A DNA stretch of 27,765 nt, from positions 1-27,765 of the IMG/VR virus record IMGVR_UViG_3300025896_000156. One strand, written 5' to 3'. Origin of the DNA: a virus. Position numbers and translations under genes: made by a program. This document shows positions 12,589-20,858 of the stretch, one piece after another. The notes under the pieces are model-generated. The model saw nothing but the letters and a program-made list of their open reading frames with translations. It was not told where the DNA came from and searched no databases. Each line of letters opens with the position of its first letter. Positions within the stretch are counted from its first letter, which is position 1.

Positions 12589-12891
12589 ATGTTTCAGAAG
12601 GGCCAGAGTGGCAACCCGGGTGGTCGCCGCAAAGAGAAGGTTTGGCGCAACGCCATTGAGCGCGCCATCAAGCGTTCCTCGAAGGAGGGAATGCAGGTGG
12701 TTGACGAGCTGGCGGACGCATTGATTCAGGCCGCGCTCGAAAGGGACGTGTCCGCCCTCAAGGAGATTGGCGACCGTCTGGACGGCAAGGTCCCGCAAGC
12801 CCTGATCGGTGGTGACGAGGACGACGCGCCTGTGTCGCTCCAGGTGATCGAACTCCGCGCCGTTTACCCGAAAGATGAAACAGGCGGTTGA
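12589..12891 (+). CDS. terS: Small terminase subunit-like protein (DUF5681)
   Basis: The 100-residue protein begins MFQKGQSGNPGGRRKEK, the signature of the DUF5681 domain found in many small-terminase-position proteins. A helical middle and KEIGDRLDGKVPQALIGGDE near the C-terminus follow, also typical. It lies directly before the large terminase and overlaps it by 17 nt. I chose the ATG at 12589 over a TTG at 12574. It would recognise phage DNA for packaging; the assignment rests on domain and position. Confidence 0.8.
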   Translation: MFQKGQSGNPGGRRKEKVWRNAIERAIKRSSKEGMQVVDELADALIQAALERDVSALKEIGDRLDGKVPQALIGGDEDDAPVSLQVIELRAVYPKDETGG

Positions 12892-14161
12892 TCTGCCGGC
12901 CAAGCTGGTCCCGGTATTCGAGGGGCCGGCGCTATATCGCGGGGCTTACGGCGGAAGAGGTTCGGCAAAGACCAGAACGTTCGCCAAGATGTCGGCGGTA
13001 TGGGGCGTGAGGTTCGCCCAAGCCAACATGCCTGGGGTTATCGTCTGCGGGCGTGAGTTCATGAACTCCCTGGATGACAGCTCGCTAGCCGAGGTCAAGG
13101 CGGCGATTCTGTCTGAGCCGTGGCTGGCGTCTCATTACGAAGTCGGGGAGAAGTTCGTCCGCACCCGGGACGGTCGGATCTACTACGCATTCATCGGCCT
13201 TCGCCACAACCTGGACAGCATCAAGTCCAAGGCCATGATCCGCCTGTTGTGGGTGGATGAGGCCGAGGCCGTCAGCGAGACGGCCTGGTACAAGGCAGAC
13301 AACACCGTCCGCGAGGATGGATCAGAGGTCTGGGTAACCTGGAACCCGGAGCGCAAGAACAGCGCCACGCACAAGCGGTTCCGCCTGGACCCGCCGCCGG
13401 AATCCAAAATCGTTGAGATGAACTGGCGGGATAACCCGTGGTTTCCCGACACCCTCAACAAGAAGCGCCTGGCCGACAAGGCAAAGCGACCGGACCAGTA
13501 TGAACACATCTGGGAAGGCGATTTCGTGACCGTGGTTGAGGGTGCCTACTTCGCCTCGTGCCTGAGTGAAGCCAAGGAGCGCATTACGAACGTCGCCAAA
13601 GACCCGCTGATGACCGTCAGGGCCTTTTGGGACATCGGCGGCACCGGAGCCAAGGCGGACGCCTGCGCCATCTGGATAGCCCAATTCGTGGGCAGGGAAA
13701 TCCGCGTGCTAGATTACCACGAGGCGGTTGGTCAGCCCCTTGCGGCGCATGTCGGCTGGCTGAGGGACAGGGGCTATGGAAACGCCCTCTGTGTCCTGCC
13801 GCATGACGGCTCGACCCACGACAGGGTGTACGACGTGTCCTACGAGAGTTCGCTGAAGGAGGCGGGTTTCGAGGTGAGCGTGGTTCCCAATCAAGGCCGT
13901 GGTGCCGCGAAGATGCGGATTGAAGCCGCGCGCAGGCTCTTTCCCTCAATCTGGTTCAACAAGGACACCACGGAAGCCGGGCGCGATGCCCTTGGCTGGT
14001 ATCACGAGAAACGCTCCGAGGATGACCGCAACATCGGGCTTGGGCCTGAGCATGACTGGTCTTCGCATGGCGCGGATGCGTTCGGCTTGATGTGCGTCGC
14101 CTATGAAGAGCCGCGAACCAAGAAGAAACCCCAGCGCCACGCGGGCGGGTGGATGTCGTGA
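12875..14161 (+). CDS. terL: Terminase large subunit
   Basis: This is the DNA-packaging motor ATPase and nuclease. Walker A is GGRGSAKT at residues 26-33, Walker B is LLWVDEAE at 124-131, and the coupling motif TWNP is at 155-158. The C-terminal nuclease domain has acidic residues at D253 (FWDIGGTG), D311 (LPHDGST) and D401 (HGADAF). The length of 428 residues fits the Terminase_3 family. The protein cuts concatemers and pumps DNA into the prohead through the portal encoded downstream. The reading frame is intact. Confidence 0.95.
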   Translation: MKQAVDLPAKLVPVFEGPALYRGAYGGRGSAKTRTFAKMSAVWGVRFAQANMPGVIVCGREFMNSLDDSSLAEVKAAILSEPWLASHYEVGEKFVRTRDGRIYYAFIGLRHNLDSIKSKAMIRLLWVDEAEAVSETAWYKADNTVREDGSEVWVTWNPERKNSATHKRFRLDPPPESKIVEMNWRDNPWFPDTLNKKRLADKAKRPDQYEHIWEGDFVTVVEGAYFASCLSEAKERITNVAKDPLMTVRAFWDIGGTGAKADACAIWIAQFVGREIRVLDYHEAVGQPLAAHVGWLRDRGYGNALCVLPHDGSTHDRVYDVSYESSLKEAGFEVSVVPNQGRGAAKMRIEAARRLFPSIWFNKDTTEAGRDALGWYHEKRSEDDRNIGLGPEHDWSSHGADAFGLMCVAYEEPRTKKKPQRHAGGWMS

Positions 14162-14328
14162 TGCGTCTTCCCCGCGCTAGACCACTGTTGGCGCGGGCCT
14201 TCGATGAAGACGACGAGCCTATCAGGATTGCAGAGCAGATCAGCCAGTCAGAAGCGCCGCCGGAGCCCGGCTTGGTGACGCGCCGCGCATGGCTGGACCC
14301 TATCGAGGCAGAGGCTAATGGCCGATAA
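14161..14328 (+). CDS. Hypothetical 55-aa protein between terminase and portal
   Basis: The frame reads MRLPRARPLLARAFDEDDEP and ends in WLDPIEAEANGR. It starts at a TGATG junction with the large terminase and overlaps the portal start by 11 nt. The N-terminus is basic and the middle acidic. Function unknown. Confidence 0.55.
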   Translation: MRLPRARPLLARAFDEDDEPIRIAEQISQSEAPPEPGLVTRRAWLDPIEAEANGR

Positions 14329-16528
14329 AGACGACCTGTCAGAGATCAGGGAGATCTACAAGGATTGCCAGAACGCCTGGTCCAAGAACCACGATCGTTT
14401 CCGCGAGGACTATCGGTTCTGCCGCCTTGGTGAGCAATGGCACGAGGCGGACAAGAAAGCCCGCAAGGAAGCCAACCGCCCATGCCTGACCATCAACAAG
14501 GTCAATCCGGTCGTTAAGCAGATCGTCAACGACGGGCGACAGAACAAACCCGCCATCAAGGTCCGCCCGGCTGACGACACAGCAGATCCCGAAACCGCCG
14601 AGGTGATGTCCGGCCTGATTCGGAACATCGAACAGACCTCCGGGGCGGACGCCGCATACGACACGGCTCTGGATCACGCCGCCTCTGGTGGCTTTGGCTT
14701 CCTCCGCGTTGTCATCGATCATGCCTATGACGACTCGTTTGACCTGGACATCCTCATCAAGCGCGTCAACAACCCGCTGAACGTGCTTGGCGACCCTTGG
14801 TCAACGGAAGTCGATAGCTCAGACTGGAATCACGCCTTTGTCACGGAAACCATGGCGCTTGACGTGTTCAAGCAGCGGTATCCCGATGCCGACCCCACGT
14901 CCTGGGATGCAGACAACCCGGATGTGAAGACCGACGACGGCGAGGACGTGACGGTTGCGGAGTATTGGTGCCGCAAGGATGTCGAGAAGACCATCGTCCG
15001 TCTGTCTGACGGGCATGTGATGGGCGAGGCGGAGTATGCGGCGCAAAAGGACGTGCTTGACGCCCTCGGGGTGACGGTCACGCAGTCCCGCAAGGTCAAG
15101 GCGAAGCGTGTCTATCAGAAGATTGTGAACGGCGGCGAAGTCCTTGTTGGGGAGAAGGACGAGAAGGGCAACTGGCCTGGCAAATACATCCCGATCATTC
15201 CCGTCTATGGCGATGAGATCCTTGATTCCGACACCGGGGAGCGGATTTTCGTCTCCGCGATTCACTACGCCAAAGACGCGCAGCGCATGTTCAACTACTG
15301 GCGCACGGTCACGACCGAACTGGTCGCGTTAGCCCCCAGGGTTCCCTATATCGGCCCTGAGGATGCGTTCAACGGCGAAGACTCCGCCAAGTGGGAGAGC
15401 GCCAACAACGGCAATTACGCTTACATCTCCTACAAGGGCGCGGTGGCTCCCCAGCGCCAGCCCATTGGCTCGGAAGTCCCCGCCGGGGCTCTACAGGAAG
15501 CACTGTCCGCCGCCGATGACGTGAAGGCCACCACGGGGCTTTACGACGCATCCCTTGGGGCGCGGTCGAATGAAACCTCCGGTGTCGCAATCGAGCGCCG
15601 GAAGATGGAAGGCGATACGGCGACCTTCAACTTCACCGACAACCTGTCGCGCGCCATTCGTCACACCGGGCGCATCCTCATTGACCTGATTCCGAAGGTC
15701 TACAAGCAGGACCGCGTAATCCGTGTGCTTGGTGAAGACGGCCAGGCCCAGAACGTCAAGCTCGGCCCAGCCCAGCCCACCCCAGAGGGCGTGAATCAGC
15801 CTGGTATGCCGAAAACCTACGCGGGCGTGTATGACCTCGCCGCCGGCAAGTATGACCTGGTGGTTGACAGCGGGCCGAGCTATTCCACGCGCCGCGTTGA
15901 GACTGCCGAGCAGATCATGGCGCTCATCCAGAACGCCCCCGATGTGGCCGTGAAGATTGGCGACATCCTGGCGAAGAACCTTGACTGGAAGGACGCGGAC
16001 CTTATTGCCGAGCGACTGAAGCCGTCCAGCGAACAGCAGATCCCCCCGGAGGTCCAGGCCCAGATCGAAGAGGGCAAGATGATGCTGGACAAGCTGAGCA
16101 AGGAGAACGAGCAGCTCCGCAACTCCGAACTCAAGGCCGCATCGGATTACGAGAAGGCCAAGACCGATCAGGCATCGAACGAGCTTGAGCGCCAGCGCCT
16201 TGCCCTTGAGCAAGCCCGCCTCCCGCTGGACGAGGTGCAGAAGCAGATTGAGCTTATTACGGCTCAAACCCAGCTCGTTCAGGCCCAAGCCTCCGCCAAG
16301 GCTATTACGACCGAAGCGGACGCCTCTGCGGGTGAGAAGACCGCCAACGCCAACGCCATGACGGAGTTTGCCCAGGCGGCGGCAATGCTCACCCAGGCCG
16401 CAGCCGCGATGTCTGCGGGTATCGCTGATCTACAGGTCAAGGTCAGTCAACCGAGAACCAAGCAGGGCCGGGCTATTAAGCTAAAGGACGGCTCTTGGGT
16501 CTTGGACGCGATGGAGGTTCAGGCGTAG
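14318..16528 (+). CDS. P22-type portal protein (736 aa)
   Basis: The portal is the dodecameric ring through which DNA enters and leaves the head. The sequence has the P22-portal pattern: YRFCRLGEQWHEADKKARKE, RPCLTINKVNPVVKQIVNDG, then SGGFGFLRVVIDHAYDDSFD and VNNPLNVLGDPWSTEVD, with GLYDASLGARSNETSGVAIE near residue 410. Residues about 575-700 form a long Gln/Ala/Glu-rich coiled coil, matching the barrel extension of P22-like portals. The length is close to P22 gp1 (about 725). The start overlaps the small upstream gene and has GAGGCTA before it. Confidence 0.95.
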   Translation: MADKDDLSEIREIYKDCQNAWSKNHDRFREDYRFCRLGEQWHEADKKARKEANRPCLTINKVNPVVKQIVNDGRQNKPAIKVRPADDTADPETAEVMSGLIRNIEQTSGADAAYDTALDHAASGGFGFLRVVIDHAYDDSFDLDILIKRVNNPLNVLGDPWSTEVDSSDWNHAFVTETMALDVFKQRYPDADPTSWDADNPDVKTDDGEDVTVAEYWCRKDVEKTIVRLSDGHVMGEAEYAAQKDVLDALGVTVTQSRKVKAKRVYQKIVNGGEVLVGEKDEKGNWPGKYIPIIPVYGDEILDSDTGERIFVSAIHYAKDAQRMFNYWRTVTTELVALAPRVPYIGPEDAFNGEDSAKWESANNGNYAYISYKGAVAPQRQPIGSEVPAGALQEALSAADDVKATTGLYDASLGARSNETSGVAIERRKMEGDTATFNFTDNLSRAIRHTGRILIDLIPKVYKQDRVIRVLGEDGQAQNVKLGPAQPTPEGVNQPGMPKTYAGVYDLAAGKYDLVVDSGPSYSTRRVETAEQIMALIQNAPDVAVKIGDILAKNLDWKDADLIAERLKPSSEQQIPPEVQAQIEEGKMMLDKLSKENEQLRNSELKAASDYEKAKTDQASNELERQRLALEQARLPLDEVQKQIELITAQTQLVQAQASAKAITTEADASAGEKTANANAMTEFAQAAAMLTQAAAAMSAGIADLQVKVSQPRTKQGRAIKLKDGSWVLDAMEVQA

Positions 16529-16560
16529 CCCGAAATATTCTGCGGGCGGTAAGGATATGA

Positions 16561-16756
16561 ATGATCAAAGTCATTGAGGAAGAGTTGGATTGGCGGCGAT
16601 TACTTCCGCGCCACGCTTGACAAGATTTATGACGTTGGCTGTTCCAGCGTCGCGATCTTCGGGCAGTCGGACGACCCCGATCCTGTAGCCGATAACCATG
16701 ACTGGCTGATCAACGGCGTGAGGCCGTTTATCGCCGCGAGAGGACTGGCGCTTTAA
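16561..16756 (+). pseudogene. Small phage protein with an apparent frameshift
   Basis: A good Shine-Dalgarno (AAGGA) stands before ATG 16561, which begins MIKVIEEELDWRR but stops after 19 codons. The neighbouring frame, open from 16565 and lacking an ATG, reads SWIGGDYFRATLDKIYDVGC and on to VRPFIAARGLAL at the stop overlapping the next gene (TAATG). The two halves look like one protein, MIKVIEE joined to SWIGGDYF, split by a +1 shift near 16583. It may be a mutation, a sequencing error or programmed frameshifting. If intact, translation would have to begin at TTG 16574. Confidence 0.5.
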
Positions 16757-17808
16757 TGGCTCTGCAATCGCTCAATGCCGCCATCCAATGGCCTGGCCTG
16801 GTCCCGAACACCGGGACGGCGCCGACCACGGCTGCGGGCGCGACGATTGACGCTGCGGGTGAGTATGACGGGGCTGTGTTCTGCGCCCCGTTCGACATGA
16901 CCATCAGCCATGTGGGCTGGCGCGTAAACACCGTATCGGGCTCTCCAACCTGCGATGTGCGGATTGAGACCGTTGCGGCAACTGGCCTGCCAAGCGGAAC
17001 TCTTTGGGCCACGAACACGAACGTAGTTACTGGCGTGATGACGGCGGCGTGGCGCTTGGATGCCCTGACTGCCTCCGCTTCGATCACCAAGGGCCAGTTG
17101 TTCGCGGTGAAGTTTCTGCACAACACCGGGACGAGCTTCACGATCCGCCTGTTGTCGTCCTACGGCATCTCGGTTGCCGGCTTGCCTTACCGCATCAGCA
17201 ACACCGGCACGCCTGCCAAAGCGAGCATGAACGGCATAAACTGTTGCTTCGGATCAAGCTCAACCACGTTCTACAGCCTGTTCCAAGCTATTCCCGTCAC
17301 CACGATCAACAACAACATCTTCAACAACTTGGGCTCAGCGGCGCGCGGCAATCGCTTCCAGGTGCCGTTTAAGTGCCGCGTGGCTGGCCTTGCATGGATC
17401 GCCGGAACATCGGTCGGGGACTTCAACGCGGTCCTGTATGACGACTCTGGAAACGAGCTGTCCAGCAGCAGCACGGCCTTTGATGGCGACTACAAGAACG
17501 CCGCAGCCGGCGCGCAGGTCAGGGCTTATTTCGACAACCCGGTGACGCTCAGTCCGGGGGCTTGGTATCGCATGGCGCTTGAACCAAGCAGCGCCACGAA
17601 TATCAACCAAACCGTCTTTGGCCTCTCCAGCGCGGATTACCGAACCGCCATGCCGGGCGGAACGAACTTCCACTACGCGACGAGGGCAGGCGGGACGTGG
17701 ACCGACACGACCACGAGCGTTGCACTTATGGACCTGTTGATTGACCAGCTTGACGACGGTGTGAGTGGGGCCGTTGGCGGCGGATTGCTGAGAGGGCTCG
17801 TCGGATGA
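16756..17808 (+). CDS. Structural protein, beta-rich (350 aa)
   Basis: The protein is Ser/Thr/Ala/Gly-rich with alternating hydrophobic residues, as in jelly-roll or beta-sandwich virion proteins. Recognisable repeated strands include AVFCAPFDMTISHVGWRVNT, KGQLFAVKFLHNTGTSFTIR and RFQVPFKCRVAGLAWIAGTS, and two halves of the protein appear similar (an FDMTISHVGW-like and a FKCRVAGLAW-like segment). This suggests a duplicated domain, perhaps in head decoration or fibre. The C-terminus is Gly-rich. It lies between portal and scaffold. No specific function can be assigned. Confidence 0.7.
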   Translation: MALQSLNAAIQWPGLVPNTGTAPTTAAGATIDAAGEYDGAVFCAPFDMTISHVGWRVNTVSGSPTCDVRIETVAATGLPSGTLWATNTNVVTGVMTAAWRLDALTASASITKGQLFAVKFLHNTGTSFTIRLLSSYGISVAGLPYRISNTGTPAKASMNGINCCFGSSSTTFYSLFQAIPVTTINNNIFNNLGSAARGNRFQVPFKCRVAGLAWIAGTSVGDFNAVLYDDSGNELSSSSTAFDGDYKNAAAGAQVRAYFDNPVTLSPGAWYRMALEPSSATNINQTVFGLSSADYRTAMPGGTNFHYATRAGGTWTDTTTSVALMDLLIDQLDDGVSGAVGGGLLRGLVG

Positions 17809-18506
17809 CCATTCACTTCGGCAACGTTCCGGCAGGATCGGTCCTCTACATCCCGTTCACCTCGTACAACAGCGCGGGCGCGTCGGTCACGCTGACCGGC
17901 TTGGCCGTCACGGACATTGAAATCTACAAGAACGGATCGACCACCCAGCGGGCGAGCGACAACGGCTATACGCTGCTCGACACGGATGGGATCGACTTCG
18001 ATGGCATCACCGGGCTGCATGGGTTTTCTATCGACCTCAGCGACAATTCCGACAGCGGCTTTTACGCTGCCGGCGCTCAGTATTGGGTCGTAGTCTCGAC
18101 GGTCACGATTGACGGGCAGACAGTTACGCTTCTTGCCTGCACCTTCCGCATTCAGGACGACCCGCCCACCGCTGCGGCCATTGCCGACGCGGTGTGGGAT
18201 GAAGACCTGACCGGCCACACTACAACTGATAGCGCGGGTCAGTTGGTCGCTGATACGGCTGTGACCGTGAGCAGCCTGGTGAGCAGCTTCAACGGCATCC
18301 CGCAAGGGGTATGGGAATATGGAGTTGATGGAGCTGTCACAGCTGAACAATCCATGCGCCTGCAAAACAGCGCGCTTGGCGGCAAGCTGAGCGGCGCCGG
18401 GACCGGAACGGAGACGGTGCGCGACCTGGCCGACACCAAGGACCGGCTCGTTTACACAGTCGATGACAACGGCAACCGAACTGCGGTGACCCGGGATCTG
18501 ACCTGA
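17805..18506 (+). CDS. Structural protein, Ig-like (233 aa)
   Basis: The N-terminal domain (residues 1-120) is all-beta: MTIHFGNVPAGSVLYIPFTS, GLAVTDIEIYKNGSTTQRAS and YWVVVSTVTIDGQTVTLLAC. After it comes PPTAAAIADAVWDEDLTGHT, a linker motif that I recognise from many phage structural proteins. The C-terminus repeats similar AVW/GVW features and ends with a predicted hairpin. It overlaps the preceding gene as ATGA and is probably co-expressed with it as a virion or decoration component. Confidence 0.7.
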   Translation: MTIHFGNVPAGSVLYIPFTSYNSAGASVTLTGLAVTDIEIYKNGSTTQRASDNGYTLLDTDGIDFDGITGLHGFSIDLSDNSDSGFYAAGAQYWVVVSTVTIDGQTVTLLACTFRIQDDPPTAAAIADAVWDEDLTGHTTTDSAGQLVADTAVTVSSLVSSFNGIPQGVWEYGVDGAVTAEQSMRLQNSALGGKLSGAGTGTETVRDLADTKDRLVYTVDDNGNRTAVTRDLT

Positions 18507-18955
18507 TGTTCCTAAGAGCCGAGGCGTTCCGCGCGAAAGCTTTTGCGGCACGCTTCCTCGGTGGGGTTGTCGGCGCGGCTCCCGAGCCTGAGGCGGAAGA
18601 GGTCAGCCCGGTAGGTGGCTGGGAGCGGCTTCAGCACGTCTTCCGCCGCCCGCAAACCGAAGAGGAAAAGCGGAAAGAGCGCGAGCGCCTTGGGATCATC
18701 CCGAGGGAACAACGCAAGATCGAACGTGCGGCCAAGGCAATTGCCAAGCGCATTGCCGAGCGGCCGTCAGTAGACATCGAAGCCGAGATATTGCGCGCCA
18801 GTGAGTTCAACAAGCTCATGGCCGACATATCGGCCCGCAACAAGGAAATCATTGGCGGCCTGTCGCTGTTTCTGGTGCAGGCCATCCAGGCGCGCATTCT
18901 GGAGGAGTTGCGCGACGAAGACGACGCAATAGCGATGCTGTTGCTCGAAATGTAG
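18506..18955 (+). CDS. Hypothetical helical protein (149 aa)
   Basis: The N-terminus is rich in Ala, Arg and Phe (MFLRAEAFRAKAFAARFLGG), followed by an acidic linker and a long charged helical region (TEEEKRKERERLGIIPREQR). The C-terminal third has a hydrophobic helix, IIGGLSLFLVQAIQARILEE. The TGATG junction links it to the upstream structural gene. Function unknown. Confidence 0.6.
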   Translation: MFLRAEAFRAKAFAARFLGGVVGAAPEPEAEEVSPVGGWERLQHVFRRPQTEEEKRKERERLGIIPREQRKIERAAKAIAKRIAERPSVDIEAEILRASEFNKLMADISARNKEIIGGLSLFLVQAIQARILEELRDEDDAIAMLLLEM

Positions 18956-18965
18956 GACCAAGCGC

Positions 18966-18997
18966 CGTCGTGATGACGCCGCAGTCCCTTAGAAGGA
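18966..18997 (+). promoter_or_regulatory. Conserved element copy B with hairpin
   Basis: CGTC at 18966-18969 and GACG at 18975-18978 pair around the loop GTGAT. Five bases later comes AGTCCCTTAGA (18983-18993), whose TCC can pair with the GGA of the scaffold Shine-Dalgarno. The same layout and spacing occur before the coat gene, with a compensating base-pair change. Confidence 0.6.
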
Positions 18998-19003
18998 GAG
19001 AAC

Positions 19004-19888
19004 ATGCACATCGATGATACCGACACCAATCCGGCGGCTGGCGACACCGAGACGGTGGACACTGGCGAGGAAGTGTTAGAGCCCGGCGGCGAAGCCGAAG
19101 GCACGGAATCGGAAGCCCCTGAAGGCCAAACCGAGGAAGAGCTTGAGGAGATCGAACGCGAGGGCAAAAAGGCCCGCATCCCGAAGTGGCTCAAGCCAGA
19201 ACTGATGATGCAGGCGGACTACACTCGGAAGACCCAAGAGGTTGCCGAGACGCGCAAGGCGTATGAGGCCCGACAGGCCCAGCTTGCCGAGCGTGAAAAG
19301 CAGTTCAACGCCGACACGGAAGAGCGGGTGGCGCTCCACGCGCTCACCAAGGCGATTGAGCAATACGAAAACATCAATTGGGCGCAGCTCGAACAGCAAA
19401 ACTGGCAGCTTGCACAAAGCAAGTACCGGGAACTGAACGAGATGCGCAACGCTGCGGGCCGCCTTCAATACGGCCTGGAGCAGAAAGCGGCACAGCGCCA
19501 GCAGGAGGCGGAGCGCGAACGCGCCAACCGCCTTCGTGAAAGGGACGCAAACGCCGCGAAGATGATTCCGGGGTTCAACCCGGCCCTGTTGAGCAAGATC
19601 CACGACTACGCCACGTCCGACGGCTACACGGCTGAAGAAGTCCAGTCGATTCAGGACGCGCGTTTTCTGAAGACACTCAACGAAGCAAGGCTGTGGCGAG
19701 AACACCAGGCGAAAGCCAAAGCAGCGGCGGCAACCGCCAAGCAGCAAGAAGAGCCAGTCCCATCCGCGACACCCACGGTTTCCACCCGTAAGCCACCGGA
19801 GCGCCTCACCGCGTCCCTGGCGAAGGAGAACGCCGAAAAGTGGATTGAGATGCGGAACAAGCAACTCGCAGCGAGACGGGGCCGCTAA
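19004..19888 (+). CDS. Head scaffolding protein (294 aa)
   Basis: The protein is highly charged and helical throughout. The N-terminal 50 residues are acidic (DTETVDTGEEVLEPGGEAEG). RIPKWLKPELMMQADYTRKT marks the start of a coiled coil rich in Q, E, R and A. A small domain near residues 185-225 reads MIPGFNPALLSKIHDYATSD, then a linker leads to a basic C-terminal helix (KWIEMRNKQLAARRGR). A basic C-terminus just before the coat gene is typical of P22-type scaffolds, where it contacts coat protein. GGAG precedes the ATG. Confidence 0.8.
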   Translation: MHIDDTDTNPAAGDTETVDTGEEVLEPGGEAEGTESEAPEGQTEEELEEIEREGKKARIPKWLKPELMMQADYTRKTQEVAETRKAYEARQAQLAEREKQFNADTEERVALHALTKAIEQYENINWAQLEQQNWQLAQSKYRELNEMRNAAGRLQYGLEQKAAQRQQEAERERANRLRERDANAAKMIPGFNPALLSKIHDYATSDGYTAEEVQSIQDARFLKTLNEARLWREHQAKAKAAAATAKQQEEPVPSATPTVSTRKPPERLTASLAKENAEKWIEMRNKQLAARRGR

Positions 19889-19905
19889 CCCCAACCGACA
19901 TGGCC

Positions 19906-19936
19906 CGCCGTGATGGCGCGCTAGTCCCTTAGATGG
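19906..19936 (+). promoter_or_regulatory. Conserved element copy C with hairpin
   Basis: CGCC at 19906-19909 and GGCG at 19915-19918 pair around GTGAT, and AGTCCCTTAGA follows at 19923-19933, five bases after the hairpin as in copy B. The element is ten bases before the coat start. Confidence 0.6.
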
Positions 19937-19945
19937 AAACTTAAA

Positions 19946-20026
19946 ATGGCGAACTCACTCATCACTGTTGATGAGCTGACCGCTGAAACCCTGCGCGTCC
20001 TGCATCAGGAGTGCAATTTCATCGGT
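19946..20026 (+). CDS. Coat protein, exon 1 (27 codons)
   Basis: The frame starts MANSLITVDELTAETLRVLH and ends QECNFIG before the intron. This is the typical N-terminus of P22-type coat proteins. Read on without splicing, the next codon is a TAA stop, so the exon alone makes no useful protein. Joined to 20859-21995 it gives a continuous coat of 405 residues. The last exon base is T (20026), as required at a group I 5' splice site. Confidence 0.9.
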
Positions 20027-20858
20027 TAACCTCAGCCGCTTTGCGTCGAAAGGCGCATCGAAAACGTTGTGAATTCGGGGGAAATCTCGTACATTGATTG
20101 CCGGGGCGAATCAACCGGCGGTAGTCAGTGAGCAAGACAATCCCGAGCCAAGCTTTGAGGTGGGAGAGGCTTCAGGCCAATCCCACGTGCAGAAAATGCG
20201 GAGTGACTAAAACCGTAGCCGACTTCCCGAGAAGGGCGGTCGATTACTCTTGCAACGAGTGCCGAAACGCGAGACAGCGCGAGGTCGCTCGGGCGAAGAA
20301 GGCAGCGATGACCGAGGAAGAGTGGCGGGCTCACCGCGCTCTGGTCAACGCGAACGCCAATAAGGCGCGGGCTCTTAGAATTGCCCGTATGACCCCGGAT
20401 GCCCTTGCGGCCTTTCGAGCGCGAGACAACGCAAGGAACCTTGCGGCTCGCAACAGCGTCCGCGATGTCGTCTACAATGCCTACGGCGGCTATCGTTGCA
20501 ATTGCTGCGGCGAAGATGAGCGGAGATTTCTCAGTATCGACCATGTGAACAACGATGGTGCTGCGCACCGTAGGGCACACGGTCACACGACGGGCGAGAA
20601 GATGCACCGTTGGTTGATACGAGAGGGTTTCCCGAGTGGGTTTCAGGTTCTCTGCATGAACTGCCAATGGGGCAAGCGCAATAACAATGGCGTTTGTCCC
20701 CACAAAGAAGGTGTAACGACTATCCCGCAGGGGAGTAGGGCCAAGCGGCCCGAAGCGCAACGCACCCATATTGGGTGATGATATAGTCTGCTCTGCATCG
20801 TGAGGTGCAGCAGCCCGCAAGGGCGGTCGTGGCTTAGCGATCCACGGCGAACACAAGG
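20027..20858 (+). ncRNA. Group I self-splicing intron in the coat gene
   Basis: The exon end CGGU pairs with GCCG at 20035-20038 (P1, with a U-G pair at the splice site). P2 is a stem TGCGTC/GGCGCA closed by GAAA (20042-20057). The core elements P (about 20074-20088), Q (AATCCCGAGCCAAGC, 20139-20153), R (GTGTAACGACTATC, 20711-20724) and S (ATGATATAGTCT, 20778-20789) match group I consensus, and P7 forms by GACTAT with ATAGTC. Three 3' stems follow: CTGCA/TGCAG, GCCC-GCAA-GGGC and CGTGG/CCACG. The intron ends with G at 20858. Splicing restores the coat reading frame. Confidence 0.92.
20128..20778 (+). CDS. Intron-encoded HNH homing endonuclease (216 aa)
   Basis: Residues 21-45 form a zinc finger (C21, C24, C42, C45). 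Residues 116-193 form the HNH nuclease, with CNCCGEDERRFLSIDHVNND containing catalytic D138-H139 and zinc ligands C124 and C127, then VLCMNCQWGKRNNNGVCPHK with C176, C179, N178 and H192. This is the standard type of intron-associated HNH protein and would cut an intronless coat allele to spread the intron. The start is GTG 20128, with TTG 20155 as an alternative. The gene overlaps the Q and R elements of the ribozyme, and its stop overlaps the beginning of S. Confidence 0.92.
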   Translation: MSKTIPSQALRWERLQANPTCRKCGVTKTVADFPRRAVDYSCNECRNARQREVARAKKAAMTEEEWRAHRALVNANANKARALRIARMTPDALAAFRARDNARNLAARNSVRDVVYNAYGGYRCNCCGEDERRFLSIDHVNNDGAAHRRAHGHTTGEKMHRWLIREGFPSGFQVLCMNCQWGKRNNNGVCPHKEGVTTIPQGSRAKRPEAQRTHIG

